From Devosia sp. (lineage in GTDB: Bacteria; Pseudomonadota; Alphaproteobacteria; Rhizobiales; Devosiaceae), in assembly GCF_028290435.1 (NCBI RefSeq), contig NZ_JAQGJV010000033.1, positions 1 to 38,504 of the forward strand: 38,504 nucleotides of DNA, in the 5' to 3' direction. Positions 24,155-33,473 of the stretch are shown piece after piece. The notes under the pieces were generated by a model that saw only the letters and a program-made list of their open reading frames with translations, did not search any database and was not told the DNA's origin. Position 1 is the stretch's first letter. Every line of letters starts with the position of its first letter. A program made the translations under genes and the position numbers.

Positions 24155-25042
24155 ATGACGACACTTGATACCGGCACCAAGGCGCCGGCCAAAAAGCGCG
24201 CTTTATCGTTCGAATGGCTCGGGGTCGCGCCATTCATCGTCTTCGCCATCATGTTCCTGATCCTGCCGACGCTCTATCTGGTGGGCGCGGCTTTCGTTGA
24301 CGAAAAGGGCGGCTTCACGCTGGCCAACTTCGCCGGTCTCGGCACCCCGCAGATTGTCGCCGCCTACTGGATTTCCATTCGCATTTCTGGCGCCTCGGCC
24401 ATTCTGGGTGCGCTGATCGGGCTGGCCATCGCCCTGGCGCTGATCCGCGGCAAGCTGCCTTTGGGCCTGCGCGCCGCGGTCATGACCTTTTCGGGTGTCG
24501 CCTCAAATTTCGCCGGCGTGCCGCTGGCCTTCGCCTTCATCTCGACGCTCGGGCGCCTTGGCCTCGCGACCGTCATCCTCAAATTCGTCTTCGGCATCGA
24601 TATCTACAAAGCCGGCTTCAACCTGCTCAGCTTCTGGGGCCTGACCATCACTTATCTCTATTTCCAGATCCCGCTGATGATCCTGATCATCGCCCCGGCC
24701 ATCGACGGGCTGAAGAAGGAATGGAGCGAGGCTGCCTCGACGCTGGGCGCCACGCCGTGGCAGTTCTGGCGCTATGTCGGCCTGCCCATCCTGTGGCCCA
24801 GCTTCCTCGGCACGCTGTCGCTATTGTTTGCCAATGCCTTCGGCGCCATCGCCACGGCCTATGCGCTGACCGGCTCCTCACTCAATATCGTGCCCATCCT
24901 GCTCTATGCACAAATCCGCGGCGATGCCTTGCAGAACCCCGGCCTGGGCGCTGCGCTTGCCGTCGGCATGATCCTGATCACCGGCTTCGCCAATGTGGTC
25001 TATCTGGTCATCAGCGCCCGCGCCGAGAGGTGGCTGAAATGA
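24155..25042 (+). CDS. ABC transporter permease 1 (PotB-like)
   Basis: A 295-residue inner-membrane permease with six predicted helices after an N-terminal tail of about 25 residues. The EAA loop is SEAASTLGATPWQFWRYVG. The sequence FGAIATAYALTGSSLNIVPILLY resembles PotB/AfuB-type permeases. It is preceded by GAGGA. Its stop overlaps the next start by four bases (ATGA). Confidence 0.88.
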   Translation: MTTLDTGTKAPAKKRALSFEWLGVAPFIVFAIMFLILPTLYLVGAAFVDEKGGFTLANFAGLGTPQIVAAYWISIRISGASAILGALIGLAIALALIRGKLPLGLRAAVMTFSGVASNFAGVPLAFAFISTLGRLGLATVILKFVFGIDIYKAGFNLLSFWGLTITYLYFQIPLMILIIAPAIDGLKKEWSEAASTLGATPWQFWRYVGLPILWPSFLGTLSLLFANAFGAIATAYALTGSSLNIVPILLYAQIRGDALQNPGLGAALAVGMILITGFANVVYLVISARAERWLK

Positions 25043-25830
25043 AGCAATCGCGTTTCTGGGCCTGGCTGGTCTTTGGCGTCGGCGCCGCCTATTTCCTCGT
25101 GCCGCTCATCGCCACGTTCGAGTTTTCGCTGCGCATGCGGCGCGGCTATTACAGCTTCGACAGCTATGCATCGGTGTTTTCCGACCCCAAATTCCAGCAG
25201 ACCTTCACTTATTCGGCGGTGATTGGCCTGCTGTCGATTATCGTGGGTATCCTGATCGTGGTGCCGGCCGTGTATTTCGTGCGCCTGCGCATGGCTTGGC
25301 TGCGGCCCTATGTGGAATTCCTGACCCTGCTGCCGCTGATCATCCCGGCGATCATCCTGGTCTATGGCTATATCCGCCTGTACAACTCCAGCTCGATCAT
25401 ACCCTTCACCGGCAGCGCGGTGGGCACCGATATCCTGCTCACCTTCGCCTATGTGACGCTGGCACTGCCCTATATGTATCGCGCCGTCGATACCGGCATG
25501 CGCACCATCGACGTGCAGACGCTGACCGAGGCGGCGCAAATCGCGGGCGCCAATACGCCGCAGATCATCGCCCGGATCATCCTGCCCAATATCCTCGTTG
25601 CGGTGTTGTCCGGCGCGTTCCTGACCTTCGCCATCGTCATCGGCGAGTTCACTATTGCCAGCCTCCTCAACCGCCCCGCCTTCGGGCCATATCTGCAGAA
25701 TATCGGCGCCAACCGGGCCTATGAGCCGGCGGCGCTGGCCATCATTTCCTTCATCATCACTTGGGGCGCCATGAGCATGATCAACCTGCTCTCGCGCTTT
25801 GCGCCCCGCACTTCCGCCCGGACGGACTGA
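25039..25830 (+). CDS. ABC transporter permease 2 (PotC-like)
   Basis: A 263-residue permease with six predicted helices. The EAA loop is TEAAQIAGANTPQIIARII, preceded by a TLALPYMYRAVDTGM helix. It ends in a basic tail. The start at 25039 is taken from the ATGA overlap with permease 1; the frame is open further upstream inside that gene, but this is not used. It pairs with permease 1 to form the channel. Confidence 0.88.
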   Translation: MKQSRFWAWLVFGVGAAYFLVPLIATFEFSLRMRRGYYSFDSYASVFSDPKFQQTFTYSAVIGLLSIIVGILIVVPAVYFVRLRMAWLRPYVEFLTLLPLIIPAIILVYGYIRLYNSSSIIPFTGSAVGTDILLTFAYVTLALPYMYRAVDTGMRTIDVQTLTEAAQIAGANTPQIIARIILPNILVAVLSGAFLTFAIVIGEFTIASLLNRPAFGPYLQNIGANRAYEPAALAIISFIITWGAMSMINLLSRFAPRTSARTD

Positions 25831-25833
25831 CCC

Positions 25834-26898
25834 ATGGCCCCCTTCCTTCGCGTCGAAAACCTCGTCAAAAGCTTCGGCACCACCACGGTGGTCAAGGGCG
25901 TCAACTTCGCCTTCAACAAGGGTGAGTTCGTCTCGCTGCTCGGCCCCTCGGGCTGCGGCAAGACCACCATCCTGCGCATGATCGCCGGCTTCGAGAACCC
26001 GACCTCGGGGTCGATCACGGTGGACGGGCAGGACATTACCAATCTGAAGCCCAACCAGCGCCAGCTCGGCATGGTGTTCCAGGCCTATGCGCTGTTTCCC
26101 AACCTGAACGTTGGCGACAATATCGCCTTCGGCCTCAAGATCGCCGGCATGCCGGCCGACCAGCGCCGCGCCCGGGTCGAGGAAATGCTCAAGCTGATCG
26201 GGCTACCGGGTTTCGAAAAGCGCTACCCCTACGAAATGAGCGGTGGCCAACAGCAGCGCGTCGCCCTGGCCCGCGCCATCGCGCCACGGCCCCGCATGCT
26301 GCTGCTCGATGAGCCGCTTTCGGCGCTCGACGCCAAGATCCGCGTCTCGCTGCGCGAAGAAATCCGCGCCATCCAGCTCGACCTGGGCATTACTACCATT
26401 TTCGTGACGCACGACCAGGAAGAGGCGCTATCGATCTCCGACCGCGTCGTGGTGATGAATGCCGGCAATATCGACCAGCTCGGCGCCCCGCACGAGATTT
26501 ACAACAAGCCGGCAACAAGGTTCGTGGCGACCTTCGTGGGTCACCTCAACACCATCGAGGCGACGGTCGTGAGTGCGTCCAAGCATCAGGTCAACATCGA
26601 TGGCCAGATCGTGACCCTGCCGAGTCTGCCGGACGGCGCCGTCACCAATGCACCCATCTCGCTGACCTTGCGGCCTGAAGTGCTGTCGGTTGGCGAACGG
26701 GCGGGCTCGGACATCACGCTGACCGGCACGGTGTCGGATGTGACGTTCCTCGGCTCGGTGATCCGCCTGCGGGTTGCGCTGGGCAAGAACATCATCAGCC
26801 TCGATACGTTCAACGACCAGCGCACGGCGCCGCCCGCGCGTGGCGATGCGATCACGGTGAGTCTTGCGAGCAAGGATTTGCTGATTCTGGAGAACTGA
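25834..26898 (+). CDS. ABC transporter ATPase (PotA/FbpC-like)
   Basis: A 354-residue ATPase: Walker A GPSGCGKTT at about 36-44, signature MSGGQQQRVALARA, Walker B MLLLDEPLSALDAKI, and switch FVTHDQEEAL. The C-terminal TOBE-type region (ISLTLRPEVLSV, then GTVSDVTFLGSVIRLRV) is of the PotA/FbpC class and not the MalK class, which argues for a polyamine- or iron-type substrate and against a sugar. It follows permease 2 by three bases with a weak ribosome site, so it is likely translated by coupling. Confidence 0.9.
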   Translation: MAPFLRVENLVKSFGTTTVVKGVNFAFNKGEFVSLLGPSGCGKTTILRMIAGFENPTSGSITVDGQDITNLKPNQRQLGMVFQAYALFPNLNVGDNIAFGLKIAGMPADQRRARVEEMLKLIGLPGFEKRYPYEMSGGQQQRVALARAIAPRPRMLLLDEPLSALDAKIRVSLREEIRAIQLDLGITTIFVTHDQEEALSISDRVVVMNAGNIDQLGAPHEIYNKPATRFVATFVGHLNTIEATVVSASKHQVNIDGQIVTLPSLPDGAVTNAPISLTLRPEVLSVGERAGSDITLTGTVSDVTFLGSVIRLRVALGKNIISLDTFNDQRTAPPARGDAITVSLASKDLLILEN

Positions 26899-26942
26899 GG
26901 GGGGCGCAGGTTGGCAGTAAGCACGTAGATCCGCGCTAAACG

Positions 26943-26990
26943 ACACCCCCTCCTACCTCCCCCATCAAGGGGGAGGCTGCGAGGGGGTGT
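26943..26990. repeat. Nested palindromic repeat after the ABC importer operon
   Basis: The outer arms are ACACCCCCTC (26943-26952) and GAGGGGGTGT (26981-26990). The inner arms are CTCCCCC and GGGGGAG around ATCAA. It belongs to the same CTCCCC/GGGGAG family found elsewhere in the window and probably serves as the transcript end. Confidence 0.7.
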
Positions 26991-27114
26991 TTCGAACCCT
27001 CGACGTCTGAATGGCCACTTCGCCTCACAAGGCCGCAAGACCTGCCCAATCCATTTGACCGCGCCCTGCCCGCGCGCCATTCTCCCGCCGCAGAACAGCG
27101 TCGCAGGAGCCTCC

Positions 27115-27948
27115 ATGAATACCCCCTTCGTCACCACCGACTGGCTGGCCCAGCATTTGAGCGATCCCAACCTGGTGGTCCTCGATGGCTCCTGGCACAT
27201 GCCGGCGGCCAATCGCGATCCCCGGGCCGAGTATCTCGCCGGGCACATTCCGGGCGCGGTGTTCTTCGATATCGACGCGGTGGCCGATACCAGCACCGAC
27301 CTGCCGCACATGCTGCCATCACCCAATGACTTCGCCCGCATGGCCGGTGCCCTCGGTATCGGGGAGGACATGACCATCGTCGTCTATGACGAGGTCGGCC
27401 TGTTCAGCGCGCCGCGCGTGTGGTGGACTTTCAAGACCATGGGCGCCAGGGACGTTCGCATCCTGGAAGGCGGCGGGCCCAAATGGCGGGCCGAACGCCG
27501 GTCCATCGCAACCGGGCAGGTCTCGCGCGCGGCCACCAGCTTCCGCGCCAGTTTCGATCCTGCGCGCGTCGTCAATTTCGATACCGTGCGTGCCCGCTCC
27601 AAGGACCATGGCGCCCAGATTGCCGATGCCCGCGCCCCCGGCCGCTTCACCGCCCAGGTGCCCGAGCCCCGCGCCGGCCTGCGCGGCGGCCACATCCCCG
27701 GCAGCGTCAATGTGCCGGTGGGAACCCTGACCGTGGATGGCAAGATGAAACCGGTGGCGGAACTGCAGGCGCTCTTCGCCGAGCAGAAGCTGGATCTCAG
27801 CCAACCCATCATCACCAGCTGCGGCTCCGGCCTCACCGCCGCGAGTCTCGCTTTGGCGCTGGAGCTCAGCGGCGCCAAGCAGGTCGCGGTCTATGACGGA
27901 TCATGGACCGAGTGGGGCGGGCGTAAGGACGCTGACGTCGAGAAATAG
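27115..27948 (+). CDS. sseA: 3-mercaptopyruvate sulfurtransferase
   Basis: A 277-residue two-domain rhodanese-type enzyme. The inactive N-terminal domain has LVVLDGSWHMP and AEYLAGHIPGAVFFDIDAV. The catalytic C-terminal domain carries GGHIPGSVNVPVG and the active-site loop SCGSGLTA, with Cys236. CGSG(V/L)TA is the 3-mercaptopyruvate form, whereas thiosulfate enzymes have CRKGVTA. It moves sulfur from 3-mercaptopyruvate to thiols or cyanide in the cytoplasm. GGAG lies seven bases before the ATG. It is a single gene bordered by palindromic repeats on both sides. Confidence 0.93.
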   Translation: MNTPFVTTDWLAQHLSDPNLVVLDGSWHMPAANRDPRAEYLAGHIPGAVFFDIDAVADTSTDLPHMLPSPNDFARMAGALGIGEDMTIVVYDEVGLFSAPRVWWTFKTMGARDVRILEGGGPKWRAERRSIATGQVSRAATSFRASFDPARVVNFDTVRARSKDHGAQIADARAPGRFTAQVPEPRAGLRGGHIPGSVNVPVGTLTVDGKMKPVAELQALFAEQKLDLSQPIITSCGSGLTAASLALALELSGAKQVAVYDGSWTEWGGRKDADVEK

Positions 27949-28076
27949 ACACCCTCACCCGTCTCGGCTTCGCCGATCCACCCTCTCCCCGACGGGGAGA
28001 GGGATAGGAGTCAGCGCTCTTTCTATTCTTCTCCCCGTCGGGGAGAAGGTGGCGCGCAGCGCCGGATGAGGGTGTC
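27947..28076. repeat. 130-base palindromic repeat overlapping the sseA stop codon
   Basis: The ends AGACACCCTCA (27947-27957) and TGAGGGTGTCT (28066-28076) are inverted. Inside are two small palindromes, CTCTCCCCGACGGGGAGAG and TTCTCCCCGTCGGGGAGAA. The element begins in the last bases of the sseA stop codon and probably ends its transcript. Confidence 0.75.
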
Positions 28077-28134
28077 TGCCCTCGTAAAGGCCGCTTAGGT
28101 TCCTAGCCTGATCGCTCACATCCCCAAAACAAAA

Positions 28135-28160
28135 CCGCCGCGATCTTGCGATCGCGGCGG
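28135..28160 (-). terminator. Rho-independent terminator of the chvE-ggu operon
   Basis: CCGCCGCGAT (28135-28144) pairs with ATCGCGGCGG (28151-28160). On the minus strand the stem is followed by TTTTGTTTT. It lies 26 bases past the gguB stop. Confidence 0.92.
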
Positions 28161-28186
28161 CTTCAATAACTCCCGATCGAAACCGA

Positions 28187-29458
28187 TCAGGCCTTGTTCT
28201 TGTTATACAGATCGAACACCACCGCGCCGAGCAGCACGACGCCCTTGATCATCTGCTGCAGGTCGATGTTGATGCCCAGGATGGACATGCCGTTGTTCAT
28301 AACGCCAAGGATGAAGGCGCCGATCACCGCGCCAGCGACCTGGCCGACACCACCCAGCGCCGAAGCGCCGCCGATGAACACCGCCGCGATCACGTCCAGC
28401 TCAAAGCCCTGGCCGGCCTTTGGCGTGGCCGTATTGAGGCGCGCGGCGAAGATCAGGCCCGCCAAAGCGGCCAGCGCGCCCATGATGGTGAACACGTAGA
28501 AGGTCAGCCGTTCGGTCTTGATGCCCGAAAGCTGCGCCGCCTTGGGATTGCCGCCCAGCGCGTAAATGCGCCGGCCGATGGTCATGCGCTTGGTCATGAA
28601 CACGAAGAATGCGATCAGGATCGACATCACGATCAAGACATTCGGCAGGCCCTTATAGGAGGCCACCAGATAGGTCATGTAGAGCACGAGGCCCGCGATG
28701 ATCGCAGTCTTGACCACGAAGAGCGGGAACGGCTCGGACTCGTAGCCATGGCTGCGGCGACGCGACCGGGTCCGCAAGCTGGAGAACACCATGGCCAGAA
28801 CGATCAGCACGCCAATGACCATCGTGGTCGAATGCAGCGTGACGCCGGTGCCCACAATAGCCTTGCCGGCCGCATCCAGCGTCGGCGGGATCAGCTTGAT
28901 CGGCCCGATGACGTCGGGAATAAAACCGGCGCTGAGCAGCTGGAATTCGGTGGGGAACGGACCCACCGACTTGCCGCCGAGCACTGCCAGCGACAGGCCC
29001 TTGAACACCAGCATGCCCGCCAACGTCACGATGAAGGACGGAACCTTTACATAGGCGATGAAATAGCCTTGCGAGGCGCCGATGATGGCGCCCAGCACCA
29101 CACACAGCAGGCCCGCTGGAATAGCCGGCACGTGATATTGCACCATCAGGATAGCCGCGATGGCGCCGACAAAGCCCGAAACCGAGCCCACCGAAAGGTC
29201 GATATGGCCAGCCACGATAACCAGCAGCATGCCCAGCGCCATGATGATGATGTAGGAGTTCTGCAGCACCAGATTGGTCAGATTGACCGGCTTGAACATC
29301 GTGCCGGCGGTGAAGATCTGGAAGAACACCATGATGGCGAGCAGCGCGACGACGAGGCCGTAATCGCGCAGGTTGGCCTGCAGGATCGAGCGGCCCGAAG
29401 GGCCCGCCGACACTGGGGTCGGCACTTCACTGGGAGTGGGTGCGGTTTCGGTGGTCAT
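28187..29458 (-). CDS. gguB: GguB, monosaccharide ABC transporter permease
   Basis: A 423-residue XylH/RbsC-type permease with about ten hydrophobic helices. It is longer than RbsC because of an extended N-terminus and a loop near 195-250 containing [17 protein letters not shown], as in multiple-sugar permeases of the Ggu/Mms group. The family motif [16 protein letters not shown] is at about 85-100, and [20 protein letters not shown] is near the end. It forms a homodimeric channel powered by GguA and fed by ChvE. Its ATG overlaps the gguA stop by four bases. Confidence 0.92.
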   Translation of the reverse strand: MTTETAPTPSEVPTPVSAGPSGRSILQANLRDYGLVVALLAIMVFFQIFTAGTMFKPVNLTNLVLQNSYIIIMALGMLLVIVAGHIDLSVGSVSGFVGAIAAILMVQYHVPAIPAGLLCVVLGAIIGASQGYFIAYVKVPSFIVTLAGMLVFKGLSLAVLGGKSVGPFPTEFQLLSAGFIPDVIGPIKLIPPTLDAAGKAIVGTGVTLHSTTMVIGVLIVLAMVFSSLRTRSRRRSHGYESEPFPLFVVKTAIIAGLVLYMTYLVASYKGLPNVLIVMSILIAFFVFMTKRMTIGRRIYALGGNPKAAQLSGIKTERLTFYVFTIMGALAALAGLIFAARLNTATPKAGQGFELDVIAAVFIGGASALGGVGQVAGAVIGAFILGVMNNGMSILGINIDLQQMIKGVVLLGAVVFDLYNKNKA

Positions 29459-30987
29459 GCGGTTCTTCCTTCTGCACGCACGATTGCGCGCATGATCTTT
29501 TCCTGGCTGGCCTCATCCCCTGAGAGTTCGCCAACGATGCGGCCTTCGTTCATTACGTAAATGCGGTCACAAATCCCCAGCAGCTCGGGCATTTCCGAGG
29601 AGATGACTAGAATGCCCTTCCCCTCGCCCGCCAGCTTGTTGATGATCGTGTAGATTTCATACTTGGCGCCGACATCGATGCCGCGCGTGGGTTCGTCGAG
29701 GATCAGCACTTCGGGGTCGGAGAACAGCCACTTGGATAGCACCACCTTCTGCTGGTTGCCGCCCGACAGGTTGCCGGTGAGCTGCAGCACGCTCGAGGAG
29801 CGGATATTGGTGGCCTTGCGATAGTCGTTGGCGACCTTCATCTCGGCCATGTCGTCGAGCACGCCATAGCGCGACACGCCGGGCAGATTGGCGATGGTCA
29901 CATTGTTCTTGATGTGGTCGATCAGGTTGAGGCCATAGGTCTTGCGGTCTTCGGTGGCATAGGCCAGCCCTGCGTCGACCGCGCGGCGCACGGTGGAGGT
30001 GTCGACGGGCTTGCCGTGCATCAGCACCTGGCCGCTGATCTTCTGTCCATAGGTGCGCCCGAAGACGCTCATGGCAAATTCGGTGCGGCCCGAGCCCATC
30101 AGCCCGGCAATGCCGACGACTTCGCCCTTGTTGACGTGCAGCGCGATATTCTTCACCACCTGCCGATCGGCATGGAGCGGATGATAGACGCTCCAGTCCT
30201 TCACCTCGAACAGCTTTTCCCCGACATTGGGAACGCGATCGGGGTAGCGGTCTTCCAGCGAGCGGCCCACCATCGAGGTAATGATGCGGTCTTCGCTGAT
30301 ATCGGCCTTGTCCATGGTCTCGATGGTCTTGCCGTCGCGGATCACGGTGACGCGGTCGGCGACGCGCTTGATCTCGTTCAGCTTGTGCGAAATCAGGATC
30401 GAGGTAATGCCCTGCTTCTTGAATTCCAGCAGCAGGTCGAGCAGCGCCGTGCTGTCCTTTTCCGACAGCGAGGCGGTCGGTTCGTCGAGGATGAGGAGCT
30501 TGACCTCCTTGCTGAGCGCCTTGGCGATCTCGACAAGCTGCTGCTTGCCCACACCGATGTGCGTGATCAGCGTATCGGGATCTTCCTTGAGACCCACCAT
30601 GGCGAGCAGCTTGCGCGCTCCAGCCCGGGCTTCGTCCCAGTTGATGATGCCGTTCTTGGCCACTTCGTTGCCGAGGAAGATGTTCTCGGCGATCGACAGC
30701 AGCGGCACGAGGGCCAGCTCCTGGTGAATGATGACGATGTTCTGGTGTTCGCTGTCGCGGATGGTCTTGAACTGGACTTCCGCGCCGCGATAAATGATCT
30801 GGCCGTCATAGCTGCCGGCGGGATAGACCCCGCTCAACACCTTCATCAGTGTCGACTTGCCGGCGCCGTTTTCGCCCACGATGGCGTGGATTTCGCCCTC
30901 GCGCACGTTCAGGTTCACATCCGACAGCGCCTTGACGCCGGGAAAAGTCTTGGTGATGCCGCGCATCTCCAGAATTGTCGTTTCCAT
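29455..30987 (-). CDS. gguA: GguA, double-domain monosaccharide ABC transporter ATPase
   Basis: A 510-residue ATPase with two fused nucleotide-binding domains. Domain 1 has Walker [10 protein letters not shown] at 38-46, [13 protein letters not shown] as the signature region, and [13 protein letters not shown] as Walker B. Domain 2 has a degenerate Walker [10 protein letters not shown], but an intact [15 protein letters not shown] signature and [15 protein letters not shown], the usual asymmetry of RbsA/XylG/GguA proteins. It energises uptake through GguB. The ribosome site is weak (GAGAGA). It follows chvE after a 124-base gap with a strong hairpin. Confidence 0.93.
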   Translation of the reverse strand: METTILEMRGITKTFPGVKALSDVNLNVREGEIHAIVGENGAGKSTLMKVLSGVYPAGSYDGQIIYRGAEVQFKTIRDSEHQNIVIIHQELALVPLLSIAENIFLGNEVAKNGIINWDEARAGARKLLAMVGLKEDPDTLITHIGVGKQQLVEIAKALSKEVKLLILDEPTASLSEKDSTALLDLLLEFKKQGITSILISHKLNEIKRVADRVTVIRDGKTIETMDKADISEDRIITSMVGRSLEDRYPDRVPNVGEKLFEVKDWSVYHPLHADRQVVKNIALHVNKGEVVGIAGLMGSGRTEFAMSVFGRTYGQKISGQVLMHGKPVDTSTVRRAVDAGLAYATEDRKTYGLNLIDHIKNNVTIANLPGVSRYGVLDDMAEMKVANDYRKATNIRSSSVLQLTGNLSGGNQQKVVLSKWLFSDPEVLILDEPTRGIDVGAKYEIYTIINKLAGEGKGILVISSEMPELLGICDRIYVMNEGRIVGELSGDEASQEKIMRAIVRAEGRTA

Positions 30988-31071
30988 CGTTATCTCTCGA
31001 TTTCACGCAAGCGCGGCGCTTAGCGCTTATTCTCGCCCGGTACAATAGAGGCACATGGACGTGACGGGAAA

Positions 31072-31095
31072 GGGCCCCGCGTTACCGCGGGGCCC
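31072..31095 (-). terminator. Strong hairpin between chvE and gguA
   Basis: GGGCCCCGCG (31072-31081), loop TTAC, CGCGGGGCCC (31086-31095): a perfect ten-base GC stem, followed on the minus strand by TTTCCC. It lies just after the chvE stop. It probably acts as a partial terminator and mRNA protector, keeping ChvE in excess over the membrane subunits. Confidence 0.8.
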
Positions 31096-31111
31096 CGTCG
31101 TTCAGTGTAGC

Positions 31112-32185
31112 TTACTGCAGTTCTTCGGCCTTGATGTAACCCGAGTCGACGACGAGCTTCTGGTAGTTGGAAGCATCGACCGCATACGGGGTCAGCAGGA
31201 TCGAGGGAACAACCTTGACGCCATTGTTGTAGGTCTTGGTGTCGAGGCCTTCAGGAGTGCCACCTGTGAGCAGGGTGTCGACCAGTTCGGCGGTCTTGGC
31301 AGCCAGTTCACGAGTGTCCTTGTAGATGGTCGAGTACTGTTCGCCGGCAATGATTGCCTTGATCGAAGGAACTTCGGCATCCTGGCCCGAAATGATCGGC
31401 CAAGGCTGATCGGCAGTGCCATAACCAACGCCGCGCAGCGACGAGATGATGCCACGGCTCAGGCCGTCATAGGGAGCCAGAACCGCGTCGACGCGCGAAC
31501 CGTCCGAGTAGTTGGCGGACAGGATGTTGTCCATGCGGGCCTGTGCAACAGCACCGTCCCAACGCAGCGTACCAACGGTATCCATGCCGAGCTGGCCGGA
31601 CTTCACGACCAGGTCACCCTTGTCGATCAGCGGCTGCAGAACGCTCATGGCGCCGTCATAGAAGAAGAACGCGTTGTTATCATCCGGCGAACCGCCGAAC
31701 AGCTCGATATTGAACGGGCCGGGCTTGGCAGGGTAGCCGAGGCCGGTCAGCAGCGAGTTGGCCTGCAGAACGCCAACCTGGAAGTTGTCGAAGGTGGTGT
31801 ACAGATCGACATTGGCGCTGTCGCGGATCAGGCGGTCATAAGCGACAACCTTGATGCCCGCATCGGCAGCCTGCTGCAGCACGGCGCTGAGCGTGGTGCC
31901 ATCGACGGCGGCGATGACCAGGGCCTTGACGCCCTTGGTGACCATGTTTTCGACCTGCGAGAGCTGGTTCGGGATATCGTCTTCTGCGTACTGCAGATCG
32001 ACGGTGTAACCCTTTTCGGTCAGCGCCTTGACCAGCGCATCACCGTCCGAGATCCAGCGCAGCGAGGACTTGGTCGGCATGGAAATACCGATCGAGCCCT
32101 TGTCCTGGGCGAAAACCGCGGTCGACGCGGTCAATGCCATGGCGCCAACGGCCAGCACGGTAGCAAGTGTCTTTAGAACCTTCAC
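31112..32185 (-). CDS. chvE: ChvE, multiple-monosaccharide periplasmic binding protein
   Basis: A 357-residue aldose-binding protein of the ChvE/MmsE group. The signal peptide is about 1-25 (AVFAQDKG). Recognisable family segments are [54 protein letters not shown] and [14 protein letters not shown]. The start codon is GTG at 32185: AAAGGGAG lies just upstream and the protein then begins directly with the signal peptide; no ATG fits. It binds glucose, galactose, arabinose, xylose and related sugars for GguAB; in Agrobacterium it also signals to VirA. No virulence genes are seen here, so a plain uptake role is inferred. Confidence 0.93.
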   Translation of the reverse strand: MKVLKTLATVLAVGAMALTASTAVFAQDKGSIGISMPTKSSLRWISDGDALVKALTEKGYTVDLQYAEDDIPNQLSQVENMVTKGVKALVIAAVDGTTLSAVLQQAADAGIKVVAYDRLIRDSANVDLYTTFDNFQVGVLQANSLLTGLGYPAKPGPFNIELFGGSPDDNNAFFFYDGAMSVLQPLIDKGDLVVKSGQLGMDTVGTLRWDGAVAQARMDNILSANYSDGSRVDAVLAPYDGLSRGIISSLRGVGYGTADQPWPIISGQDAEVPSIKAIIAGEQYSTIYKDTRELAAKTAELVDTLLTGGTPEGLDTKTYNNGVKVVPSILLTPYAVDASNYQKLVVDSGYIKAEELQ

Positions 32186-32213
32186 GTCTCGACTCCCTTT
32201 GTGTCTTTCGAGT

Positions 32214-32366
32214 TCAGAAGCTTGAATGGATATCCTGGGTGGACGACAGGAAATGGAACCCGGCCGCAGCATCGCTGCCCGCCTCGCCATTGACTTCACA
32301 ACCGCAAAACCACGGTGCAACAGCCCGAGCAGACACGCCGGAGCGAGCCACCAGATTGATTTGCAT
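32214..32366 (-). CDS. Possible 50-residue leader peptide upstream of chvE
   Basis: A short open frame in the chvE leader with a near-perfect ribosome site (GGAGGA, five bases before the ATG at 32366), starting [20 protein letters not shown] and ending 28 bases before the chvE start. It has no signal peptide or membrane helix and two Cys close together (WFCGCEV). It could be a small protein, or an upstream frame whose translation affects chvE. I do not recognise a family. Confidence 0.35.
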   Translation of the reverse strand: MQINLVARSGVSARAVAPWFCGCEVNGEAGSDAAAGFHFLSSTQDIHSSF

Positions 32367-32435
32367 GAAGTCCTCCTGAACGGCGGCAAAAACCCGCCGG
32401 GGCCCTCCCAAGCCCATGGGCAATTGCTTAGGATA

Positions 32436-32626
32436 ATCAGATACCCTTGTAAAGCGGGTTTGGTGCGGTCACCCCATTTTTTTCGAGCATCGAAAGTTAA
32501 TCATAATTCCAGCGTTTTGGGCGATTGCGTCACCATAGTGCTCTGGATATGGTGCGGCCGATTGATGCCTCGAATCTGCCTGTATCGACCAACAAGAGTC
32601 GTAACGTTACCAAAAGGTATCTGATA
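32436..32626. promoter_or_regulatory. Paired TATCTGAT motifs, candidate GntR operators
   Basis: ATCAGATACC at 32436-32445 and its inverted copy GGTATCTGAT at 32616-32625 flank the region. The second extends to the palindrome TATCTGATA (32618-32626) and lies 14 bases before the gntR start. The first falls between a possible -35 (TTTACA on minus) and the chvE leader. A GTAACGTTAC palindrome at 32601-32610 lies beside the second copy. The sites would let one regulator control both directions. Confidence 0.5.
32531..32554. promoter_or_regulatory. Inverted repeat in the chvE-gntR intergenic region
   Basis: CACCATA (32531-32537), ten bases, TATGGTG (32548-32554): perfect seven-base arms separated by one helical turn. 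It is a possible regulator site between the divergent chvE operon and the GntR gene. Confidence 0.4.
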
Positions 32627-32639
32627 TCTCGGAGGAGAT

Positions 32640-33404
32640 ATGACACAACCCGATCCGGATGAGCGGCACGAGACCCATAGTGCCGCCAGCACTGTTGCCG
32701 ACGATTTGGCGCGCCTGATTCTGGGCGAGATGACGCCTGGCACCAGTCTGCCCAGCGAGGCCGAACTGGCCGTCCGCTATGACGTTAGCCGGCTGACCAT
32801 CCGCGAGGCCGTCAAGATTCTGGAGGGCCGGGGCCTGCTGGAAATCGCGCGCGGGCGAAAAGCTGTGGTACGTGCACCAGACGGCTCCGCCTTTGCCGAT
32901 TTCCTCACCTCGGTTATCCGTTACGATGCCAAGGGGCTGTTCGACCTGATCGAGGTTCGCCTCTCGCTCGAAGTGCAATCGGCGACCCTGGCGGCACGCC
33001 ATTCCACGCGCGCCGGCGTCGCGGCGATCGAGGCGGCATTGCAAGGCATGCGCGAGGCCGCCGCCGGCGCCACCGACCTGCCGACCGATGCGGCCGAATT
33101 GCGCTTTCACAGTTTCGATGTCGGCTTTCATGAAGCCATCGCGCTGGCCAGCGGTAATCGCGTGCTCGGCTATCTGTTCGAAGCGATGGCGCAGCCGCTG
33201 CGCGAAGGATTTTATATCAGCCGCCGCGGCCACCATCAGCGCGGCCATACCATTCAGGACACCATCGACGCCCATCAGCGCATCCTCGATTGCATTAAGG
33301 ACGGCAATGGCCGCGCCGCCGCCGAGGCCATGCGCTTTCACCTCAAGGACACCGAGCGCGATATTCGTGCGGCCTTGAGTGGGCGTCCCCTGCGCACAGA
33401 GTAG
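32640..33404 (+). CDS. GntR/FadR-family regulator, probable regulator of chvE-gguAB
   Basis: A 254-residue regulator. The winged-helix GntR domain is at about 15-80 (GTSLPSEAELAVRYDVSRLT, IREAVKILEGRGLLEIARG). The FCD all-helical effector domain is at about 95-235, with likely metal or ligand residues in FHSFDVGFHEAIALASGN and DAHQRILDCIKDGN. FCD members usually sense sugar acids or other small organic acids. GGAGGAG is ideally placed before the ATG. It is divergent from chvE, and the shared intergenic region has repeated candidate operators, so control of the ggu operon and itself is likely. Confidence 0.88.
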   Translation: MTQPDPDERHETHSAASTVADDLARLILGEMTPGTSLPSEAELAVRYDVSRLTIREAVKILEGRGLLEIARGRKAVVRAPDGSAFADFLTSVIRYDAKGLFDLIEVRLSLEVQSATLAARHSTRAGVAAIEAALQGMREAAAGATDLPTDAAELRFHSFDVGFHEAIALASGNRVLGYLFEAMAQPLREGFYISRRGHHQRGHTIQDTIDAHQRILDCIKDGNGRAAAEAMRFHLKDTERDIRAALSGRPLRTE

Positions 33405-33473
33405 CGACCATAAGGCTCTTGCGGCTTGGCGCTGCATGGCAGAATAATCCGCCCGAGAAGTGCGGGACCCTTC

